A stretch of DNA of 64,000 nucleotides, taken from assembly GCF_038443705.2 (NCBI RefSeq), contig NZ_CP151767.2, positions 2,278,501-2,342,500 of the forward strand. Reading direction: 5' to 3'. Positions 54,265 to 64,000 of this stretch are shown one piece after another. Position numbers and translations under genes: made by a program. Each line of letters begins with the position of its first letter. Position 1 is the first letter of the stretch. This DNA comes from Yoonia sp. SS1-5. GTDB taxonomy: Bacteria > Pseudomonadota > Alphaproteobacteria > Rhodobacterales > Rhodobacteraceae. The notes below the pieces were generated by a model that worked only from the letters and a program-made list of their open reading frames with translations, was not told where the DNA came from and did no database searches.

Positions 54265-54266
54265 GG

Positions 54267-54454
54267 TCAGAACGCCCTTTCTTCATCGGTAAGATCCATG
54301 TCACGTGGTGACTGCCGCGCGGGTGACATCACGCCAGCACTCTTGATCAGGATGTCGACAGGACCAACATCATACAGCTGCGATGCGATGGCCGCAGTGT
54401 CGTCTAGCACATGTTTCACGGTGCCCCTATTGCTGCCCGTCACAGGAATTCTGG
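54267..54454 (-). pseudogene. Remnant of a short-chain dehydrogenase
   Basis: In the frame directly after the phnE stop the codons read RIPVTGSNRG, the glycine motif of an SDR, then soon ASQLYDVGPVDILIKSAGVMSPAR, which resembles the D-I-L-V-N-N-A-G segment. In a full SDR these are about 70 residues apart; here only about 30. No catalytic Tyr-Lys part follows, and a TGA ends the frame before the acetyltransferase gene. An SDR gene appears to have been reduced by deletions within the phn transport operon. Confidence 0.5.
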
Positions 54455-55771
54455 TCACTGGTCTTTGCGCCCGATCAGTCTGCCGCGCAGCCAGCCCGAG
54501 AACCAGTCCATGAACATCACCATGATGACGATGAGCACGATGTAATAGGCGACCTCTTCCCAATCCTTCTGGGTCTGGATGGCTTGGGTCAGCATCAGGC
54601 CGATCCCGCCACCGGTGATGGCCCCGATGATCGTCGCGGAACGGGTGTTGGATTCGAGGAAATAGAGGATTTGCGCAAGCAACACAGGCACAACCTGCGG
54701 GATCACGCCAAAGCGGTAGCGCTGCAGTGGTTTTGCCCCGGTGGAGGAGACGTCTTCGATCTGTTTCTGGTCCACATTTTCGAACGCTTCAGAGAAGGTT
54801 TTGCCAAAAGTACCTGTATCCGTGATCAGGATCGCCAGCGTCCCCGTCAGCGGCCCCGGTCCAAAAGCGCGGGCCAGCACGACAGTCCAGATCAGCGCAT
54901 CGACCCCCCGCAAGAAATCGAACAAGCGGCGGGTCGCGGCGCGGATGATCATGATGGGAGAGAACCGTTTCGCCGCAAGGAAGGCCAAGGGCAGTGCAAG
55001 CATCGCCGCCCCCATTGTCCCAAGAAAGGCCATCAGGATTGTCTCTCCAATCGCCCAGGCCACATCCTTGTGCCGCCACATCTTGTTATTCCACCAGTCT
55101 GACAAAGCGCCGGTGATGTTTGCCCGGTCAGGATCAATCCGGTCGCCGAACAAAATGTCCATAAAGCTCTGCCCGTGATAAGGACTGTCGAGCGTGAACC
55201 AGAAAAGCTCCCATCCCGGGAAATAGTTGAACACCTCGCTCCGCGCGCCGGTGAGGGTGATACGCCCCTCTGGCGTTGTGATGCCAATGCGCCGGTTCGA
55301 GGCCGAGATCCAATCGGGCAAATCATCAGGGAGGTTGCTGGTCAGCGTGCGGCCCTCTGCCTGCACCGCGATCAATTGAAATCCGGGAATTTCGATTTCA
55401 GTCCGGTTGTCTGGCAGGTAACGGACGATGTGATCCGCGCCGATGTCGATCGTGATGATGTCATCACCACTTACCCAATCCGGGCGCTGGCCTACGGGAT
55501 AGCTGCCTTTGCGCTCACCCTCGACGGCGTAAGACACGTCACCAGACCGGTTATCGCGTGTCACATGCACCTTGTGGGACCAGCTGTCAGACGCGAGCGT
55601 GACGGCATTGTCCCAGTTCGCACGGCCTGCAAGCCCCGCAACATCGAAGGCAAAAAAGATATAGACAAGATAGGCAAAGATCACTGCAGGTATGCCGAAA
55701 CCAATCAGCGTCTTGCGCTGGAACAGCTGGTCTGCCTGGGATTTGACAGCATTGATATCGGTGGCAGTCAT
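54455..55771 (-). CDS. phnE: Phosphonate ABC transporter permease PhnE (second copy, long)
   Basis: 438 residues. After one membrane segment (TLIGFGIPAVIFAYLVYIFFAF) there is about 190 residues predicted outside the membrane (WDNAVTLASDSWSHKVHVTRDNR...), then the permease core: AIGETILMAFLGTMGAAMLALPLAFLAAKRF, FLRGVDALIWTVVLARAFGPGPLTGTLAILITDTGTFGKTFSEAFENVDQKQIEDVSSTGAKPLQRYRFGVIPQVVPVLLAQ (the EAA loop). Pairs with the shorter PhnE encoded upstream; starts overlap by 4 bases. Confidence 0.93.
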   Translation of the reverse strand: MTATDINAVKSQADQLFQRKTLIGFGIPAVIFAYLVYIFFAFDVAGLAGRANWDNAVTLASDSWSHKVHVTRDNRSGDVSYAVEGERKGSYPVGQRPDWVSGDDIITIDIGADHIVRYLPDNRTEIEIPGFQLIAVQAEGRTLTSNLPDDLPDWISASNRRIGITTPEGRITLTGARSEVFNYFPGWELFWFTLDSPYHGQSFMDILFGDRIDPDRANITGALSDWWNNKMWRHKDVAWAIGETILMAFLGTMGAAMLALPLAFLAAKRFSPIMIIRAATRRLFDFLRGVDALIWTVVLARAFGPGPLTGTLAILITDTGTFGKTFSEAFENVDQKQIEDVSSTGAKPLQRYRFGVIPQVVPVLLAQILYFLESNTRSATIIGAITGGGIGLMLTQAIQTQKDWEEVAYYIVLIVIMVMFMDWFSGWLRGRLIGRKDQ

Positions 55772-56643
55772 TGGCCGTGCCCTTCGGTCAGACGGTTGCG
55801 GTAGCGGCTCGACATCTGATCAAAGAAGACGATCGTGCCGAAGAGCAGGATGAAAATAGCGGCCGCCTCATCAAACCGGCCAGGCCCCCACGCCATCGCG
55901 TTGCGGAGTTCGTAGCCTATGCCACCCGCCCCAACAAAGCCGAGGATGGCGGAGGCGCGGATATTGATCTCAAACCGCAGGAGTGCATAGCTGATGTAGT
56001 TGGGGGCCACCTGCGGCAACACACCCAAAAGCATGCGTTGCGACCATGTGGCGCCGGTAGAGGCGAGCCCCTCAACCGGCTTCAGATCGGCATTCTCTGC
56101 AACCTCCGAGAACATTTTTCCCAATGCGCCCGCCGTGTGGATAGCAATCGCGATCATTGCAGGCACCGGGCCGCCGCCAAGAACAAAGATAAGGACCAGT
56201 GCGATCACAATCTCGGGCACCGCGCGCATGATGTCTGAAATACGCCGAAAGAGCGGGATCAACCGCGGCCATTTCGCCAGCCCGCGTGTGCCAAGAAGCG
56301 ACAGGAACAGCCCCCCGAGCGCACCGATCAGGGTTGAGACGGCTGCGATATTGATCGTTTCAACCAGGGCCGGGAAATACTTGGAGATGAGGCCCGGGAG
56401 ATCGGCGCGCTTTTCCCAAGCCTCTGACAGCACATCCGCAGGGTAGTCGCCAATCTGGTGCAAACCGTTCCAGAAACCACCGGCATTGCGGTCATCGGCA
56501 ATGTTGAACCCTGACACCAGCAGGACAACAAAAAGCAGCAACGTCAGTCCACCATAAAGCCTGCGACGTTGCACCTGCGCCATGTAGCTGGCCTGAATAT
56601 TATTCACGCCGCCCGGCGCATCACCCAAGGATATGTCTGTCAT
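55768..56643 (-). CDS. phnE: Phosphonate ABC transporter permease PhnE (first copy)
   Basis: 291 residues. Seen: LTLLLFVVLLVSGFNIAD (membrane), FPALVETINIAAVSTLIGALGGLFLSLLGTRGLA, ISDIMRAVPEIVIALVLIFVLGGGPVPAMIAIAIHTAGALGKMFSEVAENADLKPVEGLASTGATWSQRMLLGVLPQVAPNYISYALLRFEINIRASAILGFVGAGGIGYEL, all typical. The ATG of MTDISLGDAPGG was chosen over an upstream in-frame start because the upstream part overlaps the leader after phnD. Confidence 0.94.
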   Translation of the reverse strand: MTDISLGDAPGGVNNIQASYMAQVQRRRLYGGLTLLLFVVLLVSGFNIADDRNAGGFWNGLHQIGDYPADVLSEAWEKRADLPGLISKYFPALVETINIAAVSTLIGALGGLFLSLLGTRGLAKWPRLIPLFRRISDIMRAVPEIVIALVLIFVLGGGPVPAMIAIAIHTAGALGKMFSEVAENADLKPVEGLASTGATWSQRMLLGVLPQVAPNYISYALLRFEINIRASAILGFVGAGGIGYELRNAMAWGPGRFDEAAAIFILLFGTIVFFDQMSSRYRNRLTEGHGQ

Positions 56644-56706
56644 CCTGTCCCCGCACAAAGAAATACCGGCAGCCACGCATGGCTGCCGGACGCGTCATGA
56701 AAAGGC

Positions 56707-57618
56707 TTAGTTGCCAATCACGGACTCGCGGGCTGCGACGATGCTTTCATACATCTTATGTGACACAGGCTGAAAACCCAGCGTGTCGCCAGCGGCCACG
56801 CCATAGGCGCGGTCAGGGTCATTTTCGTAGAGTTCGTCGACAAGGGTGGTCATTTTGACTTTCACCTCCTCGGGCAGCGCACTGCGCAGAACGACGGGAC
56901 CTTCAGGGATAACATTCGACTTCCAGATCTGGACAAGATCGTTCATGTCGACAAGACCGGCATCCACCGCGCGGCGCAGCGCGCCGGAGTTATAGCCGTC
57001 TTCCCAGTTGCCCTGGCCGTCGGCCCATGTGACGCCGCCATCAATATCGCCGGCATTGACGGCAACAATGGTCTGCTCATGGCCGCCGGTGAATTTCACA
57101 TCACCAAAGTAGTCGCCGGACTCCATGGTGACGCCGTCTTTGTACTGCGGGATTTCGATAGAGGGGATCAGATAGCCGGAGGTCGAGTTCGGATCACCAA
57201 AGCCGAAGACCTTGCCCTCCATGTCGTCCAGCGACGTGATGCCGCTGTCAACACGCGCAAACCCGATGGAGTGGTAACCGACAGAGCCGTCGAGATTCAC
57301 CTTGATCAGCACAGGCTCAACCGCATCGGGATCTTGCAGATAGGTGGCGGCGTAAGATGACGCGCCCAACCAGGCCATATCAATTGTGCCGCCCAAGAGC
57401 CCCTGGATCACACCGTTATAGTCCGCCGGCGCAAACAGCTTGGTTTCCACGCCCAAAAGCTCGGTCGTGTAATTCACCATGCATTCGTAGTTGTTCATCC
57501 GGTCCTGGGCGTTTTCGCCGCCCAGAATGCCGATACGGAATTCTGTGATTTCCTGAGCGGTCGCAGCCGCAGTCAGGGCAGTCGTGGCGACAAGCGCCAG
57601 GGCGAGGGTCTTTTTCAT
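56707..57618 (-). CDS. phnD: Phosphonate-binding periplasmic protein PhnD
   Basis: 303 residues with signal peptide (MKKTLALALVATTALTAAATAQ). FRIGILGGENAQDRMNNYECMVNYTTELLGVETKLFAPADYNGVIQGLLGGTIDMAWLGASSYAATYL is the classic PhnD N-lobe; FGDPNSTSGYLIPS holds the phosphonate-binding STSG. The receptor collects alkyl phosphonates and delivers them to PhnE. Confidence 0.95.
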   Translation of the reverse strand: MKKTLALALVATTALTAAATAQEITEFRIGILGGENAQDRMNNYECMVNYTTELLGVETKLFAPADYNGVIQGLLGGTIDMAWLGASSYAATYLQDPDAVEPVLIKVNLDGSVGYHSIGFARVDSGITSLDDMEGKVFGFGDPNSTSGYLIPSIEIPQYKDGVTMESGDYFGDVKFTGGHEQTIVAVNAGDIDGGVTWADGQGNWEDGYNSGALRRAVDAGLVDMNDLVQIWKSNVIPEGPVVLRSALPEEVKVKMTTLVDELYENDPDRAYGVAAGDTLGFQPVSHKMYESIVAARESVIGN

Positions 57619-57675
57619 CGTTCTCTCCGTTGGGTTTGATGAAGGTGGCCCGCGTCTGGCGCGGGGGTAGCTGGC

Positions 57676-58485
57676 TCAGGCGTAGGCTTTTTCGACCGCA
57701 GGCCTGTCCAGTGTCTGAATCTCGGTGGATGTTGCGGCCTCTGAAAAATCCGCGCCAGCGCCGTAAATGTCGCGGGCGACGCCGGTGGTCAGTTGTGCGG
57801 GCGTGCCGTCGAAAACGATCCGCCCATCGCGCATGCCGATCACCCGGTCGCAATAGCGCCGCGCGGTGTCGAGTGTATGCAGGTTGGCAATCACCATGCG
57901 CCCGTCTTCTTCGTGAATCCGGCGCAGCGATTGCATCACCACTTGCGCATTCATCGGATCAAGCGAGGCGATGGGTTCGTCCGCCAGAATGATCTTGGGG
58001 TCTTGCATCAAGGCGCGCGCAATCGCGACGCGCTGTTGCTGCCCGCCAGAGAGCGCTTCGGCACGCTTAGGGGCTTGTTCGGCGATGCCAAGGCGGTCGA
58101 GAATTTCAATCGCTTTGTGGATGTCGGATTGCGGATAAAGGTTGAACAATGTGGCAAAGGTTGACCGCCTGTTCAGCGTGCCGTGTAGCACGTTCGAAAC
58201 AACATCCATACGTGGTACAAGGTTGAACTGTTGAAAGATCATCGCGCAACGCGATTGCCATTTGCGCCTGGCCGACCCACGCAGCGCTGTAATCTCTTCG
58301 CCTTCAAATGTAATGGCGCCTTCGGATGCGTCACTCAGCCGGTTCACCACGCGAAGCAGGGTGGATTTCCCGGCCCCGGAACGCCCGATGATCCCGATCA
58401 TCGTCGGCGTGCCCACATGAATGGTAGCAGCGTTAACGGCGGTCTTGTTTCCGAACCGTTTTGTTAGCGCATTGATTTCTAGCAT
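57676..58485 (-). CDS. phnC: Phosphonate ABC transporter ATP-binding protein PhnC
   Basis: 269 residues. Walker [19 protein letters not shown]-loop [21 protein letters not shown], signature [15 protein letters not shown], Walker [14 protein letters not shown] and [18 protein letters not shown], a PhnC form. First gene of phnCDEE. The long A/T-rich upstream gap probably holds its promoter, but no clear Pho box could be assigned. Confidence 0.95.
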   Translation of the reverse strand: MLEINALTKRFGNKTAVNAATIHVGTPTMIGIIGRSGAGKSTLLRVVNRLSDASEGAITFEGEEITALRGSARRKWQSRCAMIFQQFNLVPRMDVVSNVLHGTLNRRSTFATLFNLYPQSDIHKAIEILDRLGIAEQAPKRAEALSGGQQQRVAIARALMQDPKIILADEPIASLDPMNAQVVMQSLRRIHEEDGRMVIANLHTLDTARRYCDRVIGMRDGRIVFDGTPAQLTTGVARDIYGAGADFSEAATSTEIQTLDRPAVEKAYA

Positions 58486-58701
58486 CTGAACCCCTGGACC
58501 CCACGCGCCAAAGTAAATGCAGTCAAAGCGACAGGACCGTGAAGCTTTCGATTCAGAATTGTTTAATTTTGAAAACGGTTTTGTAACGGTTGCAGCGATG
58601 GGCGTGTCAACTGACGCGGCTCTACAGCCCTTTTTTGCGATTTATCCACAGGACGTCATAAAGCTGTTACATCCGCGCCACCGATCGGCTAACTTTTTCT
58701 T

Positions 58702-58995
58702 ATGTCCATTATTCGAAACCTCTCTGCCCTCCTGTTCCTTGCGCTGCCGACGCTTGGCCACGCGCAAATATCTGACCTCAGCTGCGATGACAGTGTCCGC
58801 ATGACGCAACGATTGGTCGAGGTTCTGGGCGCGACACGTCAAAGCTCGGGGCTGCGCGACCCAGAGACGATATTGGAAATCTGGGTGCTACCCCGAAACA
58901 GCGAATGGCTGATCTTACAAAGCTACGCCAACGGCACGTCCTGCATCGTCGCAATGGGAGAGCACTGGGAAACCGCAGTGATTGGCCCGGCCTAG
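58702..58995 (+). CDS. Small periplasmic protein of unknown function, 97 aa
   Basis: Signal peptide MSIIRNLSALLFLALPTLGHAQ, then about 75 residues with two cysteines (LSCDDSVRM and GTSCIVAMG) that could form a disulfide. SDLSCDDSVRMTQRLVEVLGATRQSSGLRDPETILEIWVLPRNSEWLILQSYANGTSCIVAMGEHW... has the look of a small conserved roseobacter secreted protein, but I do not know its family. Monocistronic, divergent from phnC. The ribosome binding site is weak. Confidence 0.75.
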   Translation: MSIIRNLSALLFLALPTLGHAQISDLSCDDSVRMTQRLVEVLGATRQSSGLRDPETILEIWVLPRNSEWLILQSYANGTSCIVAMGEHWETAVIGPA

Positions 58996-59279
58996 GGGAT
59001 CGCCTCTTGCAGTTGACCGGTCGCGGATGCCGGGCAAAAAGATTGCCCTGCAATTCGCCCACATGCATCTTTGGTGTCGGCGATATCCTTAATACCAACG
59101 GCACTTTCAATTGACCGATGGATGAATGTCAGTTTTCCGCGGTCAGCATATATCAGATCTAATTTTGCATGCGCGCCGGTTCTCTTTCTTCGACTTCGCA
59201 GTCCTGATCGGCTGCTTTCAACCCTTCAAGATGATGAAAGAGGAGACGGTGCCGGCTCGCTAGCACACGTGGTACCGCC
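58996..59279. other. Non-coding stretch, nothing recognised
   Basis: 284 bases between the small periplasmic protein gene and the IS3 remnant. No gene, RNA or clear repeat is seen. GC is lower than average for the window. Confidence 0.5.
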
Positions 59280-59523
59280 TGACCTGCCCCCCGAAACCTC
59301 CCGCACTTTAATGTAGAGTTTGCTCAACTTTTCGAAGGAGCATACGAATGCGAATGAGCCGTTTTACCGAGGCACAGATTGTCGGGATGATCAAAGAACA
59401 AGATGCTGGGATGCCGACGGCGGAGGTGTGCCGCAAGCGGCGTCGGTTTGGCTACCGCCGGGTCGACGTGATGTTGGAGCGCGAAGGATACGTCATGAAA
59501 CACAAGAAGCTGTATCGTCTTCG
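59280..59523 (+). mobile_element. IS3-family remnant (left end, orfA start, orfB fragment)
   Basis: The left end TGACCTGCCCCCC and the spacing to an ATG-led frame fit IS3-family elements. The frame starts SRFTEAQIVGMIKEQDAGMPTAEVCRK, the orfA helix-turn-helix, and jumps directly to RFGYRRVDVMLEREGYVMKHKKLYRL, part of orfB. About 60 orfA and 100 orfB codons are deleted between. No catalytic DDE residues remain. Confidence 0.8.
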
Positions 59524-59745
59524 CCCTGGCAGAAAGGCACTGTCAAAAACACCAATCGCCGCGCTCGAAGGTGGCTGCCAAAGAAGCGTGACATCACGGC
59601 GGTCTCAGATCATGAATTGAAAATGATCTGCGACCGCCTCAATGCGACACCTCGAAAATGCCTCGGATGGAAGACACCGGCCGAGGTCTTCCGCGAAAAG
59701 ATGATGGAGGAAATGGGGCGATCCCCCTACCCTCAAGAGGAATAG
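59524..59745 (+). mobile_element. IS30-family transposase C-terminal remnant
   Basis: In a different frame from the IS3 piece and joined directly to it: PWQKGTVKNTNRRARRWLPKKRDI...CDRLNATPRKCLGWKTPAEVF, the end of IS30-type transposases (complete ones read WQ+GT.EN.NG..R...P). The final catalytic Glu region is altered (VKNTN instead of VENTN). The preceding two thirds of the gene are absent. Confidence 0.8.
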
Positions 59746-59796
59746 GAGTCGCAGTTCAAGTATCGCTCACACTCTTCGCGTGGTAGAGATGTCGTC

Positions 59797-60009
59797 ATGC
59801 AATCCAGAGCGACAGTAGATTTAAGAACTGTTTCTCGTATCGAGGGGTGGCAAGGCATACTTGGTTTTGGCAGAGGAGATGCTATCCGGGGCTTGAAATT
59901 GATTATTGAACGCGGTTCAACTGCTAATCGCTCAACTTGGTATGTTAGCGTATTGCTTGTAGTTATAGAGGTGGGCTTGTTTGTTGTTGGCAGTTTGAAT
60001 CATAGTTGA
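59797..60009 (+). CDS. Possible small membrane protein, 70 aa
   Basis: MQSRATVDLRTVSRIEGWQG..., with a hydrophobic stretch near the end (YVSVLLVVIEVGLFVVGSL). AT-rich compared with the core genome. No ribosome binding site of note. Coding status is uncertain; the rest of 59746-60263 shows no other convincing gene. Confidence 0.3.
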   Translation: MQSRATVDLRTVSRIEGWQGILGFGRGDAIRGLKLIIERGSTANRSTWYVSVLLVVIEVGLFVVGSLNHS

Positions 60010-60263
60010 TTTCGGGACTGACGATGTATCGCGTACTCGTAGCCCAACTCCTGCATTTTGCGGTTGTATTTTCTTGCGGACAATGGGTTGTATAGTATCA
60101 GCTGTTCAACTTGGAAACACAAAAGGTGTGATAGGCTTGCTACACCGGTGGAGTTGGAGCTTCTGATCACATTGTGGAGTTGGTCACAATACTGCGGTGG
60201 TGGATATGATTTCCATTTGGTGGCTTTTGTAAAGGATCTGCGGAATAGATAACGGAGTGAATT

Positions 60264-60824
60264 GTGCCCCATGCAGAATTGCTAAATTGTTTAGTTGTGC
60301 GCTTTGGTGTAAGCGTAAGGCTTTTTCTAGTGGCCATCGCGATCATTTGGTTTTCGATGCCTGCTCTTGCCCAAGAGGATGAATGGATTCCGTTCAATCC
60401 AGATACTGGCGCACCACTTAAGCTAAGCGTTTTCCAAGAGATTCCGGAGTTTCGATCGCACCTCTATCGCTTGGACCTAAAATCCAACCTAATTGATAAG
60501 GGCGATGAATGGACGCCGATGGTGGATGCCGACATCTGGGTGTTTCTTTTAAAGAGCCGAGCCGACGCTATATTTCTCCCTGAAATAGTGCTTGATCCTT
60601 TGAAAGATTATTACGAGGGTACTCCCGCTTTTGCCATAACAGGCAATATGTCAATCAATGGTATGGTTGGTGAAAGATTGATGTTTTTTGTATTCTTGGA
60701 GGATTTTGGGGAAGATGATTTTGGTGCTATCGGATGCGATGTCGCAACGCTTCTCTATTCCAAGCTAGGCGGTAATGAACTAGCCGACGTTCAGGCGGCA
60801 CAAGTTGATTGTTACGATAACTAA
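60264..60824 (+). CDS. AT-rich orphan secreted protein, 186 aa
   Basis: No family recognised. Signal peptide (SVRLFLVAIAIIWFSMPALAQ). The mature part of about 150 residues is acidic (DEWIPFNPDTGAPLKLSVFQEIPEF..., FLEDFGEDDFGAIGCDVATLLYSKLGGNELADVQAAQVDCYDN) with two Cys near the end. The GTG start follows GGAG at 6-base spacing. Codon use is far more AT-rich than its neighbours, and it lies between transposase remnants, so horizontal acquisition is likely. Confidence 0.65.
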   Translation: MPHAELLNCLVVRFGVSVRLFLVAIAIIWFSMPALAQEDEWIPFNPDTGAPLKLSVFQEIPEFRSHLYRLDLKSNLIDKGDEWTPMVDADIWVFLLKSRADAIFLPEIVLDPLKDYYEGTPAFAITGNMSINGMVGERLMFFVFLEDFGEDDFGAIGCDVATLLYSKLGGNELADVQAAQVDCYDN

Positions 60825-61024
60825 TTGTAATTTTATAGATAAATTTGGAGACGGACTGTGGGTGGGCTAGCGAGCAATCTTTCCTTCGGACTTGAGAATG
60901 GCCTTAGCTATGGCATGATTGGTACCGATGCGGCTTTTGTTGGGTTTTCGGGAGATATTAAGCTGGCGAAGATATCAGGGTGCCCGTCCGTTAAACCCGC
61001 CCTGTTGAGCGGGAATGTGACCTG
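60825..61024 (+). other. Possible truncated gene next to the IS66 remnant
   Basis: A GTG-led frame from 60858 reads GGLASNLSFGLENGLSYGMIGTDAAFVGFSGDIKLAKISG and then runs into the IS66-derived segment, where it stops at 61046. It may be the start of a gene cut by the insertion. No family recognised. Confidence 0.3.
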
Positions 61025-61182
61025 TTACGCTGCTTGTGCAGCGTAACGCCAGGGGAGGAGCTCATCGAGGCGTGTGATCTTGTGGTCGGCGATCTGGGCA
61101 AGGACCCATGTGAGCCAGGCTTGTGGATCAACGTCGTTGAGCTTGGCGGTCTCGATGAGGGTGAAGGCGAACGCCATGGCCC
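61025..61182 (-). mobile_element. IS66-family TnpC C-terminal remnant
   Basis: Minus-strand codons read [51 protein letters not shown], the conserved end of IS66 transposases. Only about 52 codons remain. The stop region forms a hairpin GTTACGCTGC-TTGT-GCAGCGTAAC. Confidence 0.88.
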
Positions 61183-61212
61183 TAGGTCGGGTTCAACGGA
61201 CGCTCACTGCAT

Positions 61213-61289
61213 TGGCTATCGGAGTAGGATTCGAGCCTACGACCTTCGGATTGTTCGTTTGGCGAGCTAACAAGCTGCCTTATCCCGCA
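61213..61289 (-). pseudogene. Decayed initiator tRNA-fMet gene
   Basis: Aligns end to end, without any gap, to the intact tRNA-fMet at 43605, with about 21 differences over 77 bases, mostly transitions. The T arm GTAGG-CTCGAAT-CCTAC is intact, but the anticodon stem (CCAAA/TCCGA) no longer pairs, the anticodon position reads AAC, and the 3' acceptor strand no longer matches the 5' strand. It sits where Rhodobacteraceae usually keep tRNA-fMet, just after 5S rRNA. Confidence 0.75.
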
Positions 61290-61356
61290 CCAGCGGTCGC
61301 CTGATTTCCTGAATTTAGGGTGTATCGTCAGAGAGATACCCCGATGTTCCTTATTA

Positions 61357-61474
61357 GGTTTGGCAATGACTTACTCTCCCACGCCTTAAGACGCAGTACC
61401 ATCAGCGCTGCGGCACTTAACTGCCGAGTTCGGGATGGGATCGGGTGTTTTGCTCGCGCTATGATCACCAAACC
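61357..61474 (-). rRNA. rrf: 5S ribosomal RNA
   Basis: On the minus strand it begins GGTTTGGTGATCATAGCG, includes CCCGATCCCATCCCGAACTC, and ends in GTCATTGCCAAACC; the two ends pair (GGTTTGG with CCAAACC). About 118 bases, normal length. It lies about 80 bases downstream of the 23S gene. Confidence 0.95.
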
Positions 61475-61553
61475 AAATAAAGAACATCAGGTTCCAAGTC
61501 GCATACGACTGAAGTGTGTGTATGTATCTTGCTTCACCAGTCTTACTATTACT

Positions 61554-64000
<2,447 letters not shown>

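Noticed and set aside
58486..58701. Pho box upstream of phnC
   Set aside because: A partial match (CTGTCGCTTTGACTGCA, minus strand) is present, but too many positions differ from the CTGTCAT-type consensus to call it.
60000..60272. 90-codon minus-strand frame
   Set aside because: No ribosome binding site, unusual composition, and it lies opposite the start of the better-supported secreted protein gene.
61074..61304. Open frame with GVGFEPTTF motif
   Set aside because: This motif is the antisense translation of a tRNA-fMet T-arm region; here it comes from the decayed tRNA and the IS66 remnant.

Overview
The window is a piece of chromosome from a marine-type alphaproteobacterium of the Rhodobacteraceae (Roseobacter group). 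The reasons are the secA, argJ-mutT, rimP-nusA-ylxR-infB and panBC blocks with roseobacter-like proteins, a urea ABC transporter, a complete C-P lyase locus, high GC content, and an initiator tRNA position downstream of 5S rRNA. No species can be named from the sequence alone.

Layout. 1-11.2 kb is housekeeping: the start of secA (minus), a periplasmic parvulin, argJ, mutT and a small secreted protein (plus), then on the minus strand panB-panC and rimP-nusA-ylxR-infB. 11.3-20.1 kb is one plus-strand operon: a peptide-type ABC transporter, a GNAT enzyme, an aldehyde dehydrogenase, an SDR and a P1 (DmpA/NylC-like) peptidase. It looks like an uptake and catabolism pathway for small amide or peptide-like compounds, and it carries a stub of a cysteine hydrolase. 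20.1-26.1 kb is urtABCDE (urea uptake, minus strand). It is followed by a haloacetate-dehalogenase-like hydrolase, a small CTAG-flanked MITE and a 1459-residue extracellular nuclease of ExeM/NucH type.

32.2-42.1 kb holds the most unusual locus, all on the minus strand. It encodes a membrane Ser/Thr kinase with an extracytoplasmic PDZ-like part, an FHA protein, a PP2C phosphatase, three dynamin-type P-loop GTPases, a small Roadblock/LC7-like protein and an unrecognised 260-residue protein. The simplest reading is a kinase/phosphatase switch that controls a membrane-remodelling or membrane-guarding GTPase machine. I know of no named system with this exact composition.

42.5-43.7 kb has a gap-like dehydrogenase and an isolated initiator tRNA gene with its own promoter and terminator. 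44.0-58.5 kb is a phosphonate locus: phnGHIJKLNM with an inserted HAD hydrolase, a 2H-type phosphoesterase (DUF1045), the regulator phnF, the transporter phnCDEE, a hexapeptide acetyltransferase and a secreted glycerophosphodiesterase. No phnP is present, and the 2H protein may replace it.

59.3-61.3 kb is a small scrap yard of transposase remnants (IS3, IS30, IS66), AT-richer orphan ORFs and a decayed copy of the initiator tRNA just downstream of 5S rRNA. The window ends in a minus-strand rRNA operon (5S and the 3' part of 23S).
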